Source of the DNA: Macrolepiota albuminosa
Taxonomy: Eukaryota; Basidiomycota; Agaricomycetes; Agaricales; Agaricaceae
Assembly (NCBI GenBank): GCA_027475525.1
Contig: JAMWFC010000117.1
Span: 4,822,183-4,886,182, forward strand
Reading direction: 5' to 3'
Length of the DNA stretch: 64,000 nt
Shown here: positions 44,733 through 56,363 of the stretch, piece after piece
Numbering within the stretch: the stretch's first letter is position 1
How the letters are laid out: each line of letters begins with the position of its first letter
Made by a program: the position numbers and the translations under genes
The notes under the pieces: model-generated
What the model was told of the DNA's origin: nothing
The model's database searches: none
What the model saw: the letters and a program-made list of their open reading frames with translations, nothing else

Positions 44733-45425
44733 TGTATTGCGCCTATACTTTACCATGGTTTGCTCCGGGAGTTCTCCTCGCGTGAGGCGATCCCCGAATT
44801 CGACCAGGCAGTGAGCCCATTCCTCCGGAGTGCCTTCGAAGTCGTCGTGCCCGAATTCCACGAGCAGCGTCCTTGTCCGTTGCGCGAAGTCCTCCGGTGA
44901 GATCCTGAGGGAGCGGAGTATCTCGTCCCGTTGCCGTTCATACTCCTCGAGGCGTCGTCGTCCCATTGGCGAGGGAGGGGTTCGAGCGGGTGGAGCGGCG
45001 GCCGGGTAATGACGAGGGGGGTAGTCAGGGTAGGGGGGTCCTCGGGGTTCTCGGGGTTGGGGGACGGGGCGCTGGTAACCGTAGTAGGGGGTGGGTGCAA
45101 AGGGGCCCTCGCTGGGGGGAATCGGGCAAGGCCCACTGGGTACAGGAGGGGTCTCCGGCAGGCCCCCGGGAATGCTCCGGTACGAGGGGACCTCCACGGG
45201 TCGTGCCATGGCTAGGTTGGGCGGAGGGGCCCAGCTGGCTGAGGGCCCCAGATCATAGAGGGATGGGTCGGGGGCCCAGTGGCGGTGGAGGTACTGAGGT
45301 TCGTATGGGAGGGGTGGATAGACAGGAGTAGTGGTCGGGTACCGGGCGTCCGTAAGGGTCGGTCTGGTACCCCGTGGGGTAGTAGGTGTGAGTATACGTA
45401 GCCATCAAGAACGGTGTAAGGAAAG

Positions 45426-45438
45426 AGTCTTGATATTA
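45426..45438 (-). promoter_or_regulatory. Primer-binding site of element B (self-priming type)
   Basis: TAATATCAAGACT on the minus strand, directly after the 5' LTR. It pairs over 12 nt with the LTR segment 45803-45815, which lies 28 bp after a TATAG box, as in A. Confidence 0.72.
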
Positions 45439-46256
45439 TGTCAGGTTCCGCTGAATCAGGGGCTTTCCGGGAAAGCGACGCCCTTACGATGCGGACTTGA
45501 TCTACGGATACTCGGGTGTCTGGAACTCCGGGGCTAGGACTCCGGGGTTCAAGACAAGGACAGGGGGTAATCCCGGAAGAGGGGACTAGAGTCCGGGAGT
45601 TTTGGGTTGGGGGTGGCTGAGAGCTAGAGGGGGTCGAGTCGTGAACCGGAGGTTCTAAGACGAGACCAAGTTAGTAACTTAAGAGTCGCGAAGTGCGTAC
45701 CAAAGCTTAGAGCACGCGAATACTAGGGCATGCCAGTCGAAGCGTACCAAACAAGGCGTACCAGTCAAACAGAGGGCACGCAATATCCAAGTAACAGTTA
45801 TGCAATATCAAGACTAGCGAATACAACAAGGAACTATGCTATAAGTACTACGGGGCCGGGTCTCGGGGTTCCGGGATGTCTGGGATGGGTCCCGGGGGTC
45901 ATTGAGTAGCGGCAGGGGCTACATACCGGGATCGCGCGTGTGGGGCGCGCGATCAATTGGCGTGGGTCCCGGGGGTCATTGAGTAGCGGCAGGGGCTACA
46001 TACCGGGATCGCGCGTGTGGGGCGCGCGATCAATTGGCGTGGATGGAGCCATGATGCGTGATGTGCGATGGTCGGAACGAGTCGTGTGATCCGACCGTTG
46101 ATCGGGGCTGGTGGCGGCTGATGGCGGTCCTTGATGTGCGTGATGGCGGTGTCGGCGTTCGTGATGGCGGGGCGTGTCTTGTGGGGTCGGAAGGAGGGTC
46201 CCGGATGGTGTTCCGGGGGTGTCCCGAGGTGGGCCCGGAGGGGAGGGGTTGTGACA
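45439..46256 (-). repeat. 5' LTR of element B (818 bp, 741 without duplication)
   Basis: TGTCAC...TGACA on the minus strand. It is 74 bp longer than the LTRs of A, almost entirely because of the duplication at 45886. The flanking bases outside are GAAAT. Confidence 0.9.
45886..46039 (+). repeat. 77-bp duplication 20 (5' LTR of B)
   Basis: Starts TGGGTCCCGGGGG; accounts for the extra LTR length. Confidence 0.95.
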
Positions 46257-46739
46257 GAAATACTGAGAGAATTCTTGTGGTTTTGTCTCATCCCATTTTG
46301 GCAATGAAAAATGATTCCTAGACGGCATATGCAACATCGTCGTAGGTTCCATTGTTGTAGGCATATTGACTGAAGTAGGATTTGTTGTAACAGTATTAGA
46401 GTTGCTAGGGGTTTTGGTCATTAATGTTGTAGTTGTTGGAAGTAACTTGGAGTCGCTAGGCTCTGATGAAGGTGTTCTGGATAGCTCCTCCAAAAGGGTT
46501 AATGGCCTAGGATTTTCACCAGCAATGTATTCAAACAGTCATGAGAAGGGAAAAAAGTCTTCAGCTAGGCTGTTAGGTGCTGCTTCTACCTCTTGGTCAA
46601 GCGTCTGCCTTGGTAGCGTGCCTGGTAAATGGAGTAACTCAGTGGTAACAAATTCTTTAGCACTCTCCAATAGGAGGCAGTGCTGTTGCTGGGCTTGAGT
46701 TTCTGGTGGAATTCTGCCTTCTAACACTGGGCTCCAAAA
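46257..46739 (-). pseudogene. 5' leader and gag N-terminus of element E
   Basis: Directly after the LTR lies TTTTGGAGCCCAG (candidate tRNA-type primer site TGGAGCCCAG, 46727-46736). The protein frame has SSEPSDSKLLPTTTTL, a Thr/Asn-rich stretch and NHFSLPKWDETKPQEFSQYF, a gag start of a widespread fungal gypsy type. It is cut by B after SQYF. Confidence 0.65.
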
Positions 46740-47745
46740 TGATGATGCCAACTGTGGTTGGGTATGCTGTTGGCTACGTCTCAAGATGTTGTCTCCAGTG
46801 CTTGGCATAAGGGTGTGAGAGTTGGGGCAGGGGTTCCAGTGTGCTCAAGTAAGGTAACTGAATTGATGTGCTAGAATTTAGCACCTCAGATGCTACCTGG
46901 CAAAGCAGTAAGCAATGAAGCGGACACTAGTTGCAAGGTAAAAGAAGAATATTGCAACGTAATGTGCCCATAGTGGCACTGTAGATATCACTAACGCTGG
47001 AATGAATCTAGCATTGAGCCCAAACAATGGCTTGCACTAGAAAAGGCTAAGGCTAAATAGCACTTGGGAATGAGAGATCCAAATATGCTCTGTTCTTTCC
47101 TTCCTATTTACAAAGTTCGTAGCTAGCTTTTATACTATACACTACCGTGGTTCAAGAAAAAGTCTATATGAAGTGCTAGAATTTAGCACCTCATCTTCTG
47201 ATTGTAGCTAATGGTGACCTGTCAATGGTGACTGCCAGCACATGGATAACGGTGACCAATAGTACAACAGCCCATTGGCCCTGGCTACTGCAAAGTAATA
47301 GTAAAATTGAAGGTATCTGCCCCCTTTCTGGGTATAATTCTGATTGGCCAGGATGGCCTGGGCTATAGTTGAAAAAATTTAGACAGATGCTGCAAGTTGA
47401 CAGTGCTAATGCCGGCACTACTTATTTCCTTGATTTCCCATAGGTCCAGGTGTCAAGCTTTTATACTTTCTGATGGTGTTGTCCCAGCAGGTGTTAGTGT
47501 CTAATGATATCCTTTTTGGGTGCTTAGTCAAGCATAGGTTGAGAGTTACTCCCTGTAGCTGCACTAATAGTGTGTTCTCATAGTGCCTAGATTCCTAGGT
47601 GGTCATGTGGGTGTCAGCTGGTAGAGTATATGTGGTGTTTTGGGTGCCTATTCCTTCGTCATAGACCAGTCAGAGGTCAGTAGCTTAGCTTTTCTGTAGC
47701 CCTATAATGTCTCTTGATGCACTCAATCTGAGCAGAAGCCCATCA
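46740..47745 (-). repeat. 5' LTR of element E (1006 bp)
   Basis: TGATGGGC...CATCATCA on the minus strand. It is the relative of solo LTR H. It has the palindrome GTGCTA-GAATT-TAGCAC twice (near 46880 and 47180). Preceded in D by AAGCGT, where C reads AAGTGTATTAG without interruption. Confidence 0.8.
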
Positions 47746-50240
47746 ACGCTTGCATTAATTGCAAATTCCACAAGTGGATATAATCCTTCTGATCAGGGTG
47801 CATGAATGCCTGAAGTATCTGTGCAACATTTCTATTCACGTGTTTGGTCTGCCCATCTATTTGCAGATAAAATGATGTTGATATGAGCAATTTTGCTCCC
47901 AATAGTTTGTGTACCTCCTTCCACCATTTGGAAGTAAACTTAGCATCTCAATCACTGATGATTGAACTGGGCAGTCCATGCAATTGCACTATCTCCTTGA
48001 GATAAATCCATGACAAGTCCATGGCTAACATAGTCATCCTCACAAGGACTAGATGGACCATACTGGTCATTTTGCATATCACTACCCACAGGTAGTTAAA
48101 GCCCTTTGACTCAGAAAATGGGCCCACAAAGTCCATTCCTATGGAGTCTCAGGGTTTCACTGGGATTGGAAGCAAATGTAGCTTCCTAGGTGGTTTTTGA
48201 GTCAATACTTTCAACTATTGACATCACTCACATGTTGAGCAGAATTGACTCGTCTCTTTGGCCATCTGCAGCCACCAATACCAACAATGCACATAGTCTA
48301 GTGTTTTCTGAGTTCCAAAGTGGCCTACTATTTGGTGGGCCTGATCCAGGATAGTCGTGATGAACAACTGGTCCTGGGGAATGCAGATAACTTTAGACCC
48401 TGTGGATTGAGTTAAGTATATGAGCTGATGCTCAATCATAAAGCATGGGTGCACCTGTAGGTGGCTCATAATCTCCTCCAGGAGACTATCCTGTTTGTAT
48501 CCTTGTTGGATATGAGTGCAGAACAGCACATTGTCCAGGTCTGTTGGGGCAAGGTGGCAGTCATGCAAGTCCAGTGTATGTTGCAGAGTCATCCCAGCAT
48601 CACTGGGTGGCACCTCGTGCCTTATCTCTTCCTGTGGCTGAATAGCCTCATGTTCCACTAATACCTGGGCCTTGATATCTTGAGCTTCTTGCTGCTCTTG
48701 CAACCACTTGCTCTGACAGGCCTCCTGCACATGCATGGCACATAATTCAATCATATGTTCCTTGATTTCATGGAACCTATGCAGGGGCAAGTTCTCACCC
48801 TCTGGGTCAATTTGTCTGTCTGCTTGGAGGTAATCATGCACATCATGCACATCATCTCACGTATCACTTTTGAAATATCAAGACAAACAGTCAGCGACCT
48901 TGTTCAATTCACCTTTTACATAGGTGATATTGAACTGATATTGCAGCATATAATCAATCCAGTGGTGTTGTCACAATGACAAGTGCACTTGAATCTTGAA
49001 GAACTCAAGTGCTTTATGATCCGTGATGATATGGATCCTATAGCCCATGAGCTTATCCTCCTATTTCAGAAGAGCTTCTAAGATAGTGAGTATTTCTAAC
49101 TCATAAACAGCATAGTTCTGCTGTGCCACAGTGAACTTATGGGACATAAATCCCACTAGTCAGCATGTCTGCCATGTTTTACCCTAGCCAAACATGGCCC
49201 CAACCCCTGTTTTTAATGCATCACATATGAGGCATATAGGCTCATCGATGTGTGGATCAATAGACCGTATAATTGGTGTCTTTGCACAAACATGCTTAAT
49301 CATCTTGAAGCACCGCTGATGCAGCAGCCTCCAGTAAAAGAGGAACCCATTCTGGGTCATGGCTATTAACAGCCCTGTGTATACCATGATGTCTGATAAA
49401 AAGTTACTGATATAGTTCACTAATCCAACAAACTGCTGGATATCATTATATGTGTGTGGAGTCTGCCACTCTTGAATTCGATCAACTTTATCTGTATCTG
49501 GGTGTATACCCCTCTTGTCAATGACATGACCAAGACAATTGATACTGGATGTGTATAATTTGCACTTCTTCTATTTGAGGTAGAGGCTCACTTTCCTCAG
49601 TCATTCAAACACAACCCATAAGTGCTGCTTGTGCTTCTCAATGGAGTCTGAAAAGATAAAAATATTGTCTAAGTAGATGTGCATGAACTTCCAGATAACA
49701 TCTCAGAAAATAGAGGTCATTAACCTCTGGAATGTTGCTGGCACATTGCAATCACCAATTTGTATTATATTGCTCACAAATGTCCTCATTAGGGATGAAA
49801 ACAGTGTTTTTGGTATGTCTTCTTTGTGGATATGAACCTGTTCATAAGCATCTGTTAGGTTAATTTTTGACCTATACTTTGCTTTAGTAACATTTTCATG
49901 TATGACTTTCTAGTCCAGCAGAGGCATTACATCTTTAATAGTGTTATCATTGTGTTGTTGCACATTCAATGCTGTTTGCAGCATCCCATCCTTCTTGGGG
50001 ATACACAATAGGAGTGCAGTTTGCACTGCTGGTCATGGTTCCCACCATCAAGCATTTATATATCTGTTTGTTTTTTCATGAAGTTGGTCTTGCAGTGCTT
50101 GTGGGCAGTGAGGCAAGTGGTATTTGTACTGCTTATTCTCATCAATGAGGTTAATTTCATGATTAACCTCTCTCCATAGAGGTAGCTCCTTCTTCATTTC
50201 ATTGACAATATCCACAAATTCACGCTGCCATTGCTAGCAC
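47746..50240 (-). pseudogene. RT, RNase H and integrase start of element D
   Basis: Matches C at 18830-22300. The catalytic box is YLDN (Asn at 49664-49666) instead of YLDD. RNase H region LICDALKTGVGAMFG near 49215; a 208-codon linker and integrase zinc-finger frame 48224-48850 (VHCWYWWLQMAKE, FCSTC); integrase core DFVGPFSESKGFNYLW near 48120. Stops in several places. Confidence 0.85.
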
Positions 50241-50284
50241 AGTTGAGCTTCTCTTTTCAAGAATTCATTTAATATAACTATTCT

Positions 50285-51380
50285 CTCCTAGTCCATGTCA
50301 TTGCTGCCATAGCAGCACACTGCCAAATAGTAGCACACATCTATAGCCCAATCCTCCAATTGTGAGAATCTGTGCCTTCCCACATATGCACGTATGTGCT
50401 TGCCATCAGATTTGCAGAGGCTTACCTCTGCAGGGAACTTAAATCTGACTCCAAGGGAGTCATTCACCAGATAAGTGAGGCGATCATGCATATGGTCCAT
50501 GTGGATGCATATGGCCTCATTCATACCGGGCATATTTTCATGCAGCTTGTGAGGCATGGGCATTGAGAAGGCCCAATGGCTATGAAACAAGTGCTCATTT
50601 GCCAGCCTGTCCAGCTGTGGGCTCAGTTAATGCCTCATGTCTTGATTCACTAGTAGTTCACTAGTATGTTCACCCCCAGTGCAGTGATGATTATTGTCCC
50701 AGTCATTCAACTGATGCTCTTGTCCTTCGTCATTACTACAACGCTGCTGTGCTTGTCCAATGTAGTGATCACTACTACCATCACCAATGGCTGTTTTTCT
50801 CTCCAGACCAGCTGCATGTGCAGCGAATTGTTACCGCATGTTGTTGACAGGTGTTACTCTATCACACCCCTCAAACACTACTCCTTGGTCATCAATTAAT
50901 GACTCCCCATGATTACGCAAATCCTGGTTGCATATTCTTTGATAACTGATGCTGTCATTCCAGTTGTCCACCAAGTAGACGCATTGTGACACATGTCATG
51001 GTTATGTCTGTTCCTCTAAACTGTGGACCTCATCCACCTCCTCCTTGATTGTCACCTGCTTCTGAGATGTTTCAACCTCCAACACTACAATTGATGCTTC
51101 TGGCTCTACTGGGTTAGTGGTTACAGTCTCCACCTCAGATAATGCTTGATGAGGCACTCCCCTCACATTCCACTAATGATTTGCAGCATTCTGATGCCTG
51201 ATATAGTCCTGCTGAGACTTGTTGGCCTGCTGAGGCACATTCAGCAATTCCATTGCATCTGCTATAAATGGTGCTTGTTGGTGCATACTCATTTCACATT
51301 CCTCTGAGTTGGCTGGAGTGGCCATTGAGATGACTGATCCTCACGCTGCTCTGCACTTGAGGTACTCCACAACTTCAAGT
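50285..51380 (-). pseudogene. gag core of element D
   Basis: Sister of C 15931-16590: MPHKLHENMPGMNEAI, VRFKFPAEVSLCKSDGKHIR, VCYYLAVCCYGSNDMD. A gag leader-to-core linker of about 400 bp (51000-51380) is present here but replaced in C. Confidence 0.65.
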
Positions 51381-52238
51381 TCAAAGAAATAATTTGATAT
51401 ATTCTGTCAAATCTGCATAAGGTATATCATGGCTCCTAGCAGCCAATAACTGTAAATGCTTTACTACGTAAAGCTGCAGATGCTTTACTATGTAAAGCTG
51501 CAGATGCTTTTGCATTGACTCTTTAGTGACTGATGGATATCGGTCTAACACCAGCTGAAGCTGAACACATAAAGTCAAATGCGACCTTCTGCTCTCCTCA
51601 TTGTCTGATGAGTCCAACTCAGACTCTAAATCCAGCGCTCTCCTGAGGCCTTCCTGCCTCACCTGTGACTGTCTGCTGCCTTTTCCAGGCAACTCCTGAC
51701 TCCTAGGCACCGTTAGTGCCATTCCTGGCTGCATGACATTATTGTCCTTCCTGCTGACCCTCATCACTGATCTACATTGCAGCATCTGTGTCGTCAATGA
51801 CGACTGTTCTAGTTCTATGGCTGTGTCTGCCACATACTCCAGGTGCTGCTCAGTTGAGGCAGTTTGAAACAAAGTGCTATGTGCAAATGCGCTACCTTGT
51901 GCAAGCTCTGAGTACTGAGTACGATCTGGTTGGCCTTTGGAATGAGAGGAGCTCTTGGGCAAAACTGGATACATCAGCAACAGCATCTGGCTCGCTGGCA
52001 GTAACACTCCTGAGACTGCAGATCTCTCCCCTGGTTTACTACCAGGCCTCACAATGGACATCATCTGGAACATGGACAGCCCACCAGGCATTTCAAAGCT
52101 TGTGCTAGCATTGTGATGTATCTTTTCCTCCTGCTTAGGCAGTTGATAAGTAGATGCAGCTGGCATCTCCATTGATTGTGATACAGGTGGATCACCTGTA
52201 TCTGGGAATAGTATATCCAGATCAATAGAACCAGTCAT
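51381..52238 (-). CDS. N-terminal gag-like ORF of element D (intact)
   Basis: 286 codons from the ATG at 52238 (MTGSIDLDILFPDTGDPP), the start also kept in C. Gln/Ser-rich, then a basic stretch and an acidic LESELDSSDNEES. Near the end a 9-residue unit KHLQLYxV is repeated three times. No known domain. It survives as an open frame in an otherwise decayed element, though that may be chance. Confidence 0.55.
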   Translation of the reverse strand: MTGSIDLDILFPDTGDPPVSQSMEMPAASTYQLPKQEEKIHHNASTSFEMPGGLSMFQMMSIVRPGSKPGERSAVSGVLLPASQMLLLMYPVLPKSSSHSKGQPDRTQYSELAQGSAFAHSTLFQTASTEQHLEYVADTAIELEQSSLTTQMLQCRSVMRVSRKDNNVMQPGMALTVPRSQELPGKGSRQSQVRQEGLRRALDLESELDSSDNEESRRSHLTLCVQLQLVLDRYPSVTKESMQKHLQLYIVKHLQLYVVKHLQLLAARSHDIPYADLTEYIKLFL

Positions 52239-52278
52239 GGCCCAGAGTCGAAAGCCAATAGCAGAAGATTTAAAAAAA

Positions 52279-52454
52279 TGTAACTGTTGGTTATGAGCTA
52301 GAACAGTCTTGTATGAATCACACAGTGCTAAATCAGACCGCAATATTAGATTTGACTAGTACTTAGAGTGAATACAAGATGTTGCTTATCTAATATGTTT
52401 AATGCTACTTAGTAGCGTCATAGATGCTTAGTAACAGTGTGATGCTCCATTACA
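52279..52454 (-). repeat. 5' LTR of element D (176 bp)
   Basis: TGTAATGG...AGTTACA on the minus strand, clearly the C LTR family. Inserted into gag of element G after the codons EKKEK. Confidence 0.82.
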
Positions 52455-54181
52455 GTCTTCTCCTTTTTCTCCAATTCACTCCTCATATTCTGTGGTGGTG
52501 GCATATACTGAGGTGCTCTTGTTTCATGAGGTCTTGGGGCAGTAGTCTTTTTACCTCCTTTGACTTTCTTCTTCTCAACATCTTTCAAGTCCTTTGTCAT
52601 ATTGGAAGTGTTCATCTTTGCTGGAATTTTTATGGTCAGAACTTTTTTCATGGGATCATGCCAAACGTCCTCCTTCTGTGTATGCACTACTCTCCATGCT
52701 GGCATTGCTTCCACCATCACCACCCTGAACACTTCCCTCATCAATACCTCTCTACCATCAAGCTGTAGTCCCCCTAAACTTGTTGAAGCCATGTGCAGGG
52801 GGACATCCCTTCTTTCTACTGCCTTCTTCTTTACTTCCACCCTTCTCACTTTTATATTTCATATCTTTTGTGCCACTCCTCCCATATCCCTTGTTGGCAG
52901 TGGTAAGTCCTTGCCATCTATCAAAACCAAATGCCCATGCTTATAATATTGGATCAATTCTTCTTTGAGGAGTTTATGTGTATAAGGGCAATTGTTGTAA
53001 CTGAAGGCATGTTCTTCTGGGCACCTACATCCTCCCATCCTGCACCTTTGTCCAGTGCCTGATGATCCTCCACTTACTATAGTATTTTGTGATCTGAACC
53101 CCTCTACCATTGTCAATCTCAACTGCTCCAGCCCTTTTACAAGCTCATCCATTGACCCTTGTTGCCCTGGAACTAATTTAACTGTCAGCTCTGGCCCATC
53201 TGGCTTGGAAACCTTCTTTTTTCCTCCTTTTCTCAGCCTACTGTTCCTTCCTCTCAGATTCCTTGTCCAAATTATCTGACTCATCCTCACTTTCTGGCAT
53301 AACAATCAGTATCCTGACGTTGTTAATGCTCAACTCATTGAACTCTGCCATTAACCACTTCATTTGATCCTCTATGCTTGGGGAATTCATCCTCCTCTCA
53401 TTCACTACTGGAACCTTCTTACTAATCCTCACTCTTAATTCATCTGGAATACCACGCTAGAAGCACCAATTCAGGTCATATTCTGTAATTCACCTCGGTT
53501 CTTGTGTCAATGGCACCAAAAGTCATTTAAACTGTCTGTAATATTCTCCAATGTCATGTTTCGACATGATGCTCTCTTCCATACCATGCTTCAAAGTCCA
53601 TGCCCAAAATGCCTCCAAATTTGCCATCGGAGTTGAGTTATTCATCCCATATAGGTCTATCATCATCATTCTCGCTGCCACCCAATCATCTGATCCTAAT
53701 TCTGGCATATTCTCTATCACCCTCTTCACCTTCCTCAAACAATACCAAAAGATGTAGGCCAGCAGTTGTGTATGAACCACCTTGGCCCTATCCACATGCT
53801 GCTCCAATGAGTCCAAGAAGTCCTGTACTCGATTTCCATCAAAGTAGGGCGCATGGTGATCATGGGGTGCAGGCATTGGTATGGCATTGTTACAACCTCC
53901 CAAAGACACCTGACTAAGAGATGTCTGACTAGTAGACACCTAACTGGAAGACATCTGACTGGTAGTTTCTGGACCTTCCTCCATTCTGTCAATCCGATTG
54001 CTATACCTCCTTCACAGTACAATCCAACACTTATATTACCCCCTGTCTTGGTTACCAATCTGTGGTAGGAGGATGGACTACCTGATGGATTGAATGCGAA
54101 GTCAAAAGAAGGAAACGAGTTGATTAGATGGAGAAGACGATTCAGAAAGAGATAATGTAGTAGTGTGGGGTAGATGCACAA
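52455..54181 (-). pseudogene. gag of element G, interrupted by D
   Basis: A third gypsy lineage. The start frame (53523-53939) has APYFDGNRVQDFLDSLEQHV, YGMNNSTPMANLEAFWAWTLKHG and IGEYYRQFK, typical of a Ty3-type capsid. Then comes an acidic and Lys-rich part, and a Cys-rich segment CRMGGCRCPEEHAFSYNNC near 53030 followed by HGHLVLIDGKDLP. The last frame (52418-52849) runs into the D LTR. A 14-15 nt motif around CCAGTCAGATGTCTT is repeated about four times near 53920-53970. No pol of G is in the window. Confidence 0.7.
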
Positions 54182-55612
54182 AGATGTGTGTCGATCATAA
54201 TAGAAACTTGTTGACCAAAGGCAAATGAGAAAGGGGAGTCGATCAGAACCAACTGACTCCAGTGGAAGAGTGTATGCCTCATAACAAGCTCAGTATATCG
54301 AGATGTCTGAGAAAACAAAGTTGAGAAACTGGCCAGAACAAAGAGGTCGGAAGTGCCAGAATGCCGAAACAGAAGAGGTGATGCTGAGCTAATAAATCAG
54401 CTTGGAAATGGAGCTGAGGTAAATGAAACAAGGCCAGAACAAACGGAAAAAGAATCAGAACAGACAAATGAAGAACCAAGACAGAGAAGCGGTGAAACCG
54501 AGAAGCTGAGAAGACTCGAGTACACTGCCGTTGACAGCGATCAAGCAGAGCTTGACACTGGATCAGACAACATTCAAGACTAAAATATGTAGTACAAAGT
54601 ACAATCAATGCTACAGATAATGAATAAGCTGTAGGTAAACAGATAGAAGTAAGGAACGTACCCTCAGTCTTTGGAAAAAGAACTGAGGGATTTTCTAATC
54701 CAGATTATTACTATGTACCCCCAATCTAGTGGTGGCTTGTAGAACTGTATAGCACGATCGTCGACAATTGTGCCCAGAAGTAGAGTGAGTAAGGGGGAAT
54801 GACAAAGAGGAAACAAGGTAAGAGACTGGGAAGTAACCAAGGGACACCACTGCCACGACCCGAGGTGGAGAGTCTATTATAACAAAATATGACAACCAGA
54901 CAATACAAAACAAGCAGAGACACGATGTGTACAAGAACAAGACAAATTCAAGGTCAGAAAACGTGGGGTGTGAAAACCTCTCTATTGGTATGTTTTTCTC
55001 TCTTTTCATACCTATTCATACACATACTCTGGATTGACAATCTATCCCGGAGACTGTCATCATCACCAATTCCTCCCCTATTCTGATTTTGACTGCTGGT
55101 TGGTCTTGCAATCCTAAAACTTTATTCTTCTTCTTCTCCATTCATACCCTCAATTTCGTGATGCAATCTTTTTGTCTTTTGCTGTAAACCCATCCGACTG
55201 ATTCTCTGTTATTTTACTTGTGTCTGTTGTTTCTCTCGCCAAAGCTGATTTTCCCTTTCAACTCTCTATTTCATCCAATTCTATCAGCAATCCTTCTCTT
55301 TCTACCACAAGGCCTAGAGCACACAAGTAAGTAATGGAACCTCAGTCTCGTATACTTGACTCAGTTAAGCCTACCTAGAGCATACGAGTAAGTAATGGGA
55401 CTAGGTAAGCTATTAGTGTTGTGTCTGTTATTTTAAGTATGTAGTTGCTTACCCTCAGTCTTGTATACTTGACTGAGGGTATGCACGATGTCCAACAGTT
55501 TATATATATCTATAATGTGGTGTATCAGGGTAGCGAGTTAATATTGAGAAAAAGGTATAATGAATCGTAATGAAATTAAGTTCTCCCTTACAAACTCGAC
55601 ATTCAGCAGCAC
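54182..55612. other. Probable 5' leader or LTR of element G, no gene seen
   Basis: Upstream of G gag on the minus strand; includes a TATA-like GTTATAATAG near 54880 (minus). The LTR ends could not be fixed because there is no second copy. The repeated word CTCAGTCTYGTATACTTGACT occurs near 55341 and 55455. The plus-strand ORF at 54353 is Glu/Gln-rich and low-complexity; I do not support it as a gene. Confidence 0.35.
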
Positions 55613-56036
55613 TTAACAGTTTCTGACCCAGCATCTCTTATATTTAGGGTTGCTACCTTCATTGCACCCTTTCTGTATTTTTTGAGTGTTTTGTTGAGGG
55701 GAATTTCCTTGTTGTGCCACTTCCTCACTACTGGTCTCACCTTCACTGCTACTCTGTGTAGTATCGCCGTCTGCATGTGGACCTTGCATGTGAAGTTCAT
55801 ATAGTGAGGGGGCCTTGGATTGCTGCCTCCTGTAGCTCATTCTGTCACTGCTCTAGTAAGTCTTCTTGTGCTAGCATCTGTGCTGGATTGGGAATGGGTT
55901 CTTGACAATCCAGTAGTGCCAGCCCATATTTCAAGATATGTTTCTGAATAAGGTTCCTTGACTGATATTCGTAGCTGTCAGGGTGACATGAGCACTTTAC
56001 GCAGGTGCATTTGGAAGTTGGTACAGGAGTTGGCAT
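55613..56036 (-). pseudogene. Decayed copy of the Cys-rich transposase-like exon
   Basis: CTCVKCSCHPDSYEYQSRNL and ILKYGLALLDCQEPIPNP are nearly identical to the frame at 58881-59222. It has a TAG after DLLEQ and then shifts frame. CpG sites of the other copy are TpG or CpA here (for example RQEP has become CQEP). Confidence 0.6.
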
Positions 56037-56133
56037 ATATAACAGTGGTACAGGTGAGGCAATTGCAAGGTATACGTAGGGCTCGAGCTCTCAATTTGGA
56101 CTTAGTCACATTCTTGGTGCATGCATGCACACT

Positions 56134-56287
56134 GAATACCTATAGGATGTATTGTATGGAAATCTGAAAATACAACAAGATTCTAAGGAAGGAAAATGTA
56201 CCAAAAGAAAGAATACCTATAGGATGTATTGTATGGAAATCTGAAAATACAACAAGATTCTAAGGAAGGAAAATGTACCAAAAGAAA
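56134..56287 (+). repeat. 77-bp duplication 21 (intergenic)
   Basis: Starts GAATACCTATAGG. Confidence 0.95.
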
Positions 56288-56363
56288 ATGTGGGAGTATT
56301 CTGGTGAAATCTTGAAATCCATCAAATTACTGAAGTTGCATATTTTTCGATCTTATGCTGTGC

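Larger units (their letters stand above)
42388..45405 (-). pseudogene. gag of element B
   Basis: Start ATG at 45405, stop TAG at 42388. Same regions as gag of A, with a longer open stretch (549 codons, 43043-44692) covering the Pro-rich linker (poly-Pro runs near 43830) and capsid core. Zinc knuckle CILCGEKDHFISEC near 42500. Duplications at 42707, 42968, 44438 and 44579 break it. It retains NPPRPP where A has a TGA. Confidence 0.88.
34868..46256 (-). mobile_element. Chromovirus B, second copy of family A, in element E
   Basis: Minus-strand copy with the full layout: 5' LTR 45439-46256, self-priming site, gag, two proteases, RT, RNase H, integrase plus chromodomain, antisense gene and a truncated 3' LTR 34868-35448. 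The right junction is clean (flank GAAAT); the left LTR has lost its outer part of about 235 bp. It carries thirteen of the 77-bp duplications. Inactive: TGA in place of CGA at 39376 and near 39136, and the integrase catalytic Glu changed to Lys. Confidence 0.93.
29440..47745 (-). mobile_element. Ty3/gypsy element E (3' part missing, B nested)
   Basis: Read on the minus strand: 5' LTR 46740-47745, gag start 46257-46739, then element B, then gag, protease, RT, RNase H and integrase down to 29440, where integrase stops abruptly at GCSSYYAA. There is no 3' LTR. E sits inside the integrase of element D (flank AGCGT before the LTR). It belongs to a different gypsy lineage from A and C. CpG is depleted and stops are frequent. 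Confidence 0.75.
47746..52454 (-). mobile_element. Element D, sister of C, truncated by E
   Basis: The 5' LTR 52279-52454 is followed by the gag leader ORF, gag, RT, RNase H and the first part of integrase; E interrupts integrase at 47746 and nothing of D is seen beyond E. A deletion of about 2.2 kb relative to C removes late gag and protease (junction about 50240-50285). D provides empty sites for F, A and H. Confidence 0.85.

Noticed and set aside
4422..45963. CRISPR-like array from the many direct repeats
   Set aside because: Repeats are different sequences in simple pairs without spacers, and the window is eukaryotic.
46727..46736. Firm assignment of a tRNA primer for element E
   Set aside because: TGGAGCCCAG has the right position and start, but I cannot name a matching tRNA without a search.
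51435..51500. Another artefactual duplication in D
   Set aside because: The period is 27 bp with substitutions, encoding a repeated 9-residue unit; a genuine short tandem repeat.
54353..54583. Plus-strand ORF rich in Glu, Gln and Arg
   Set aside because: Low complexity, within the probable leader of element G, no homology or intron signals.
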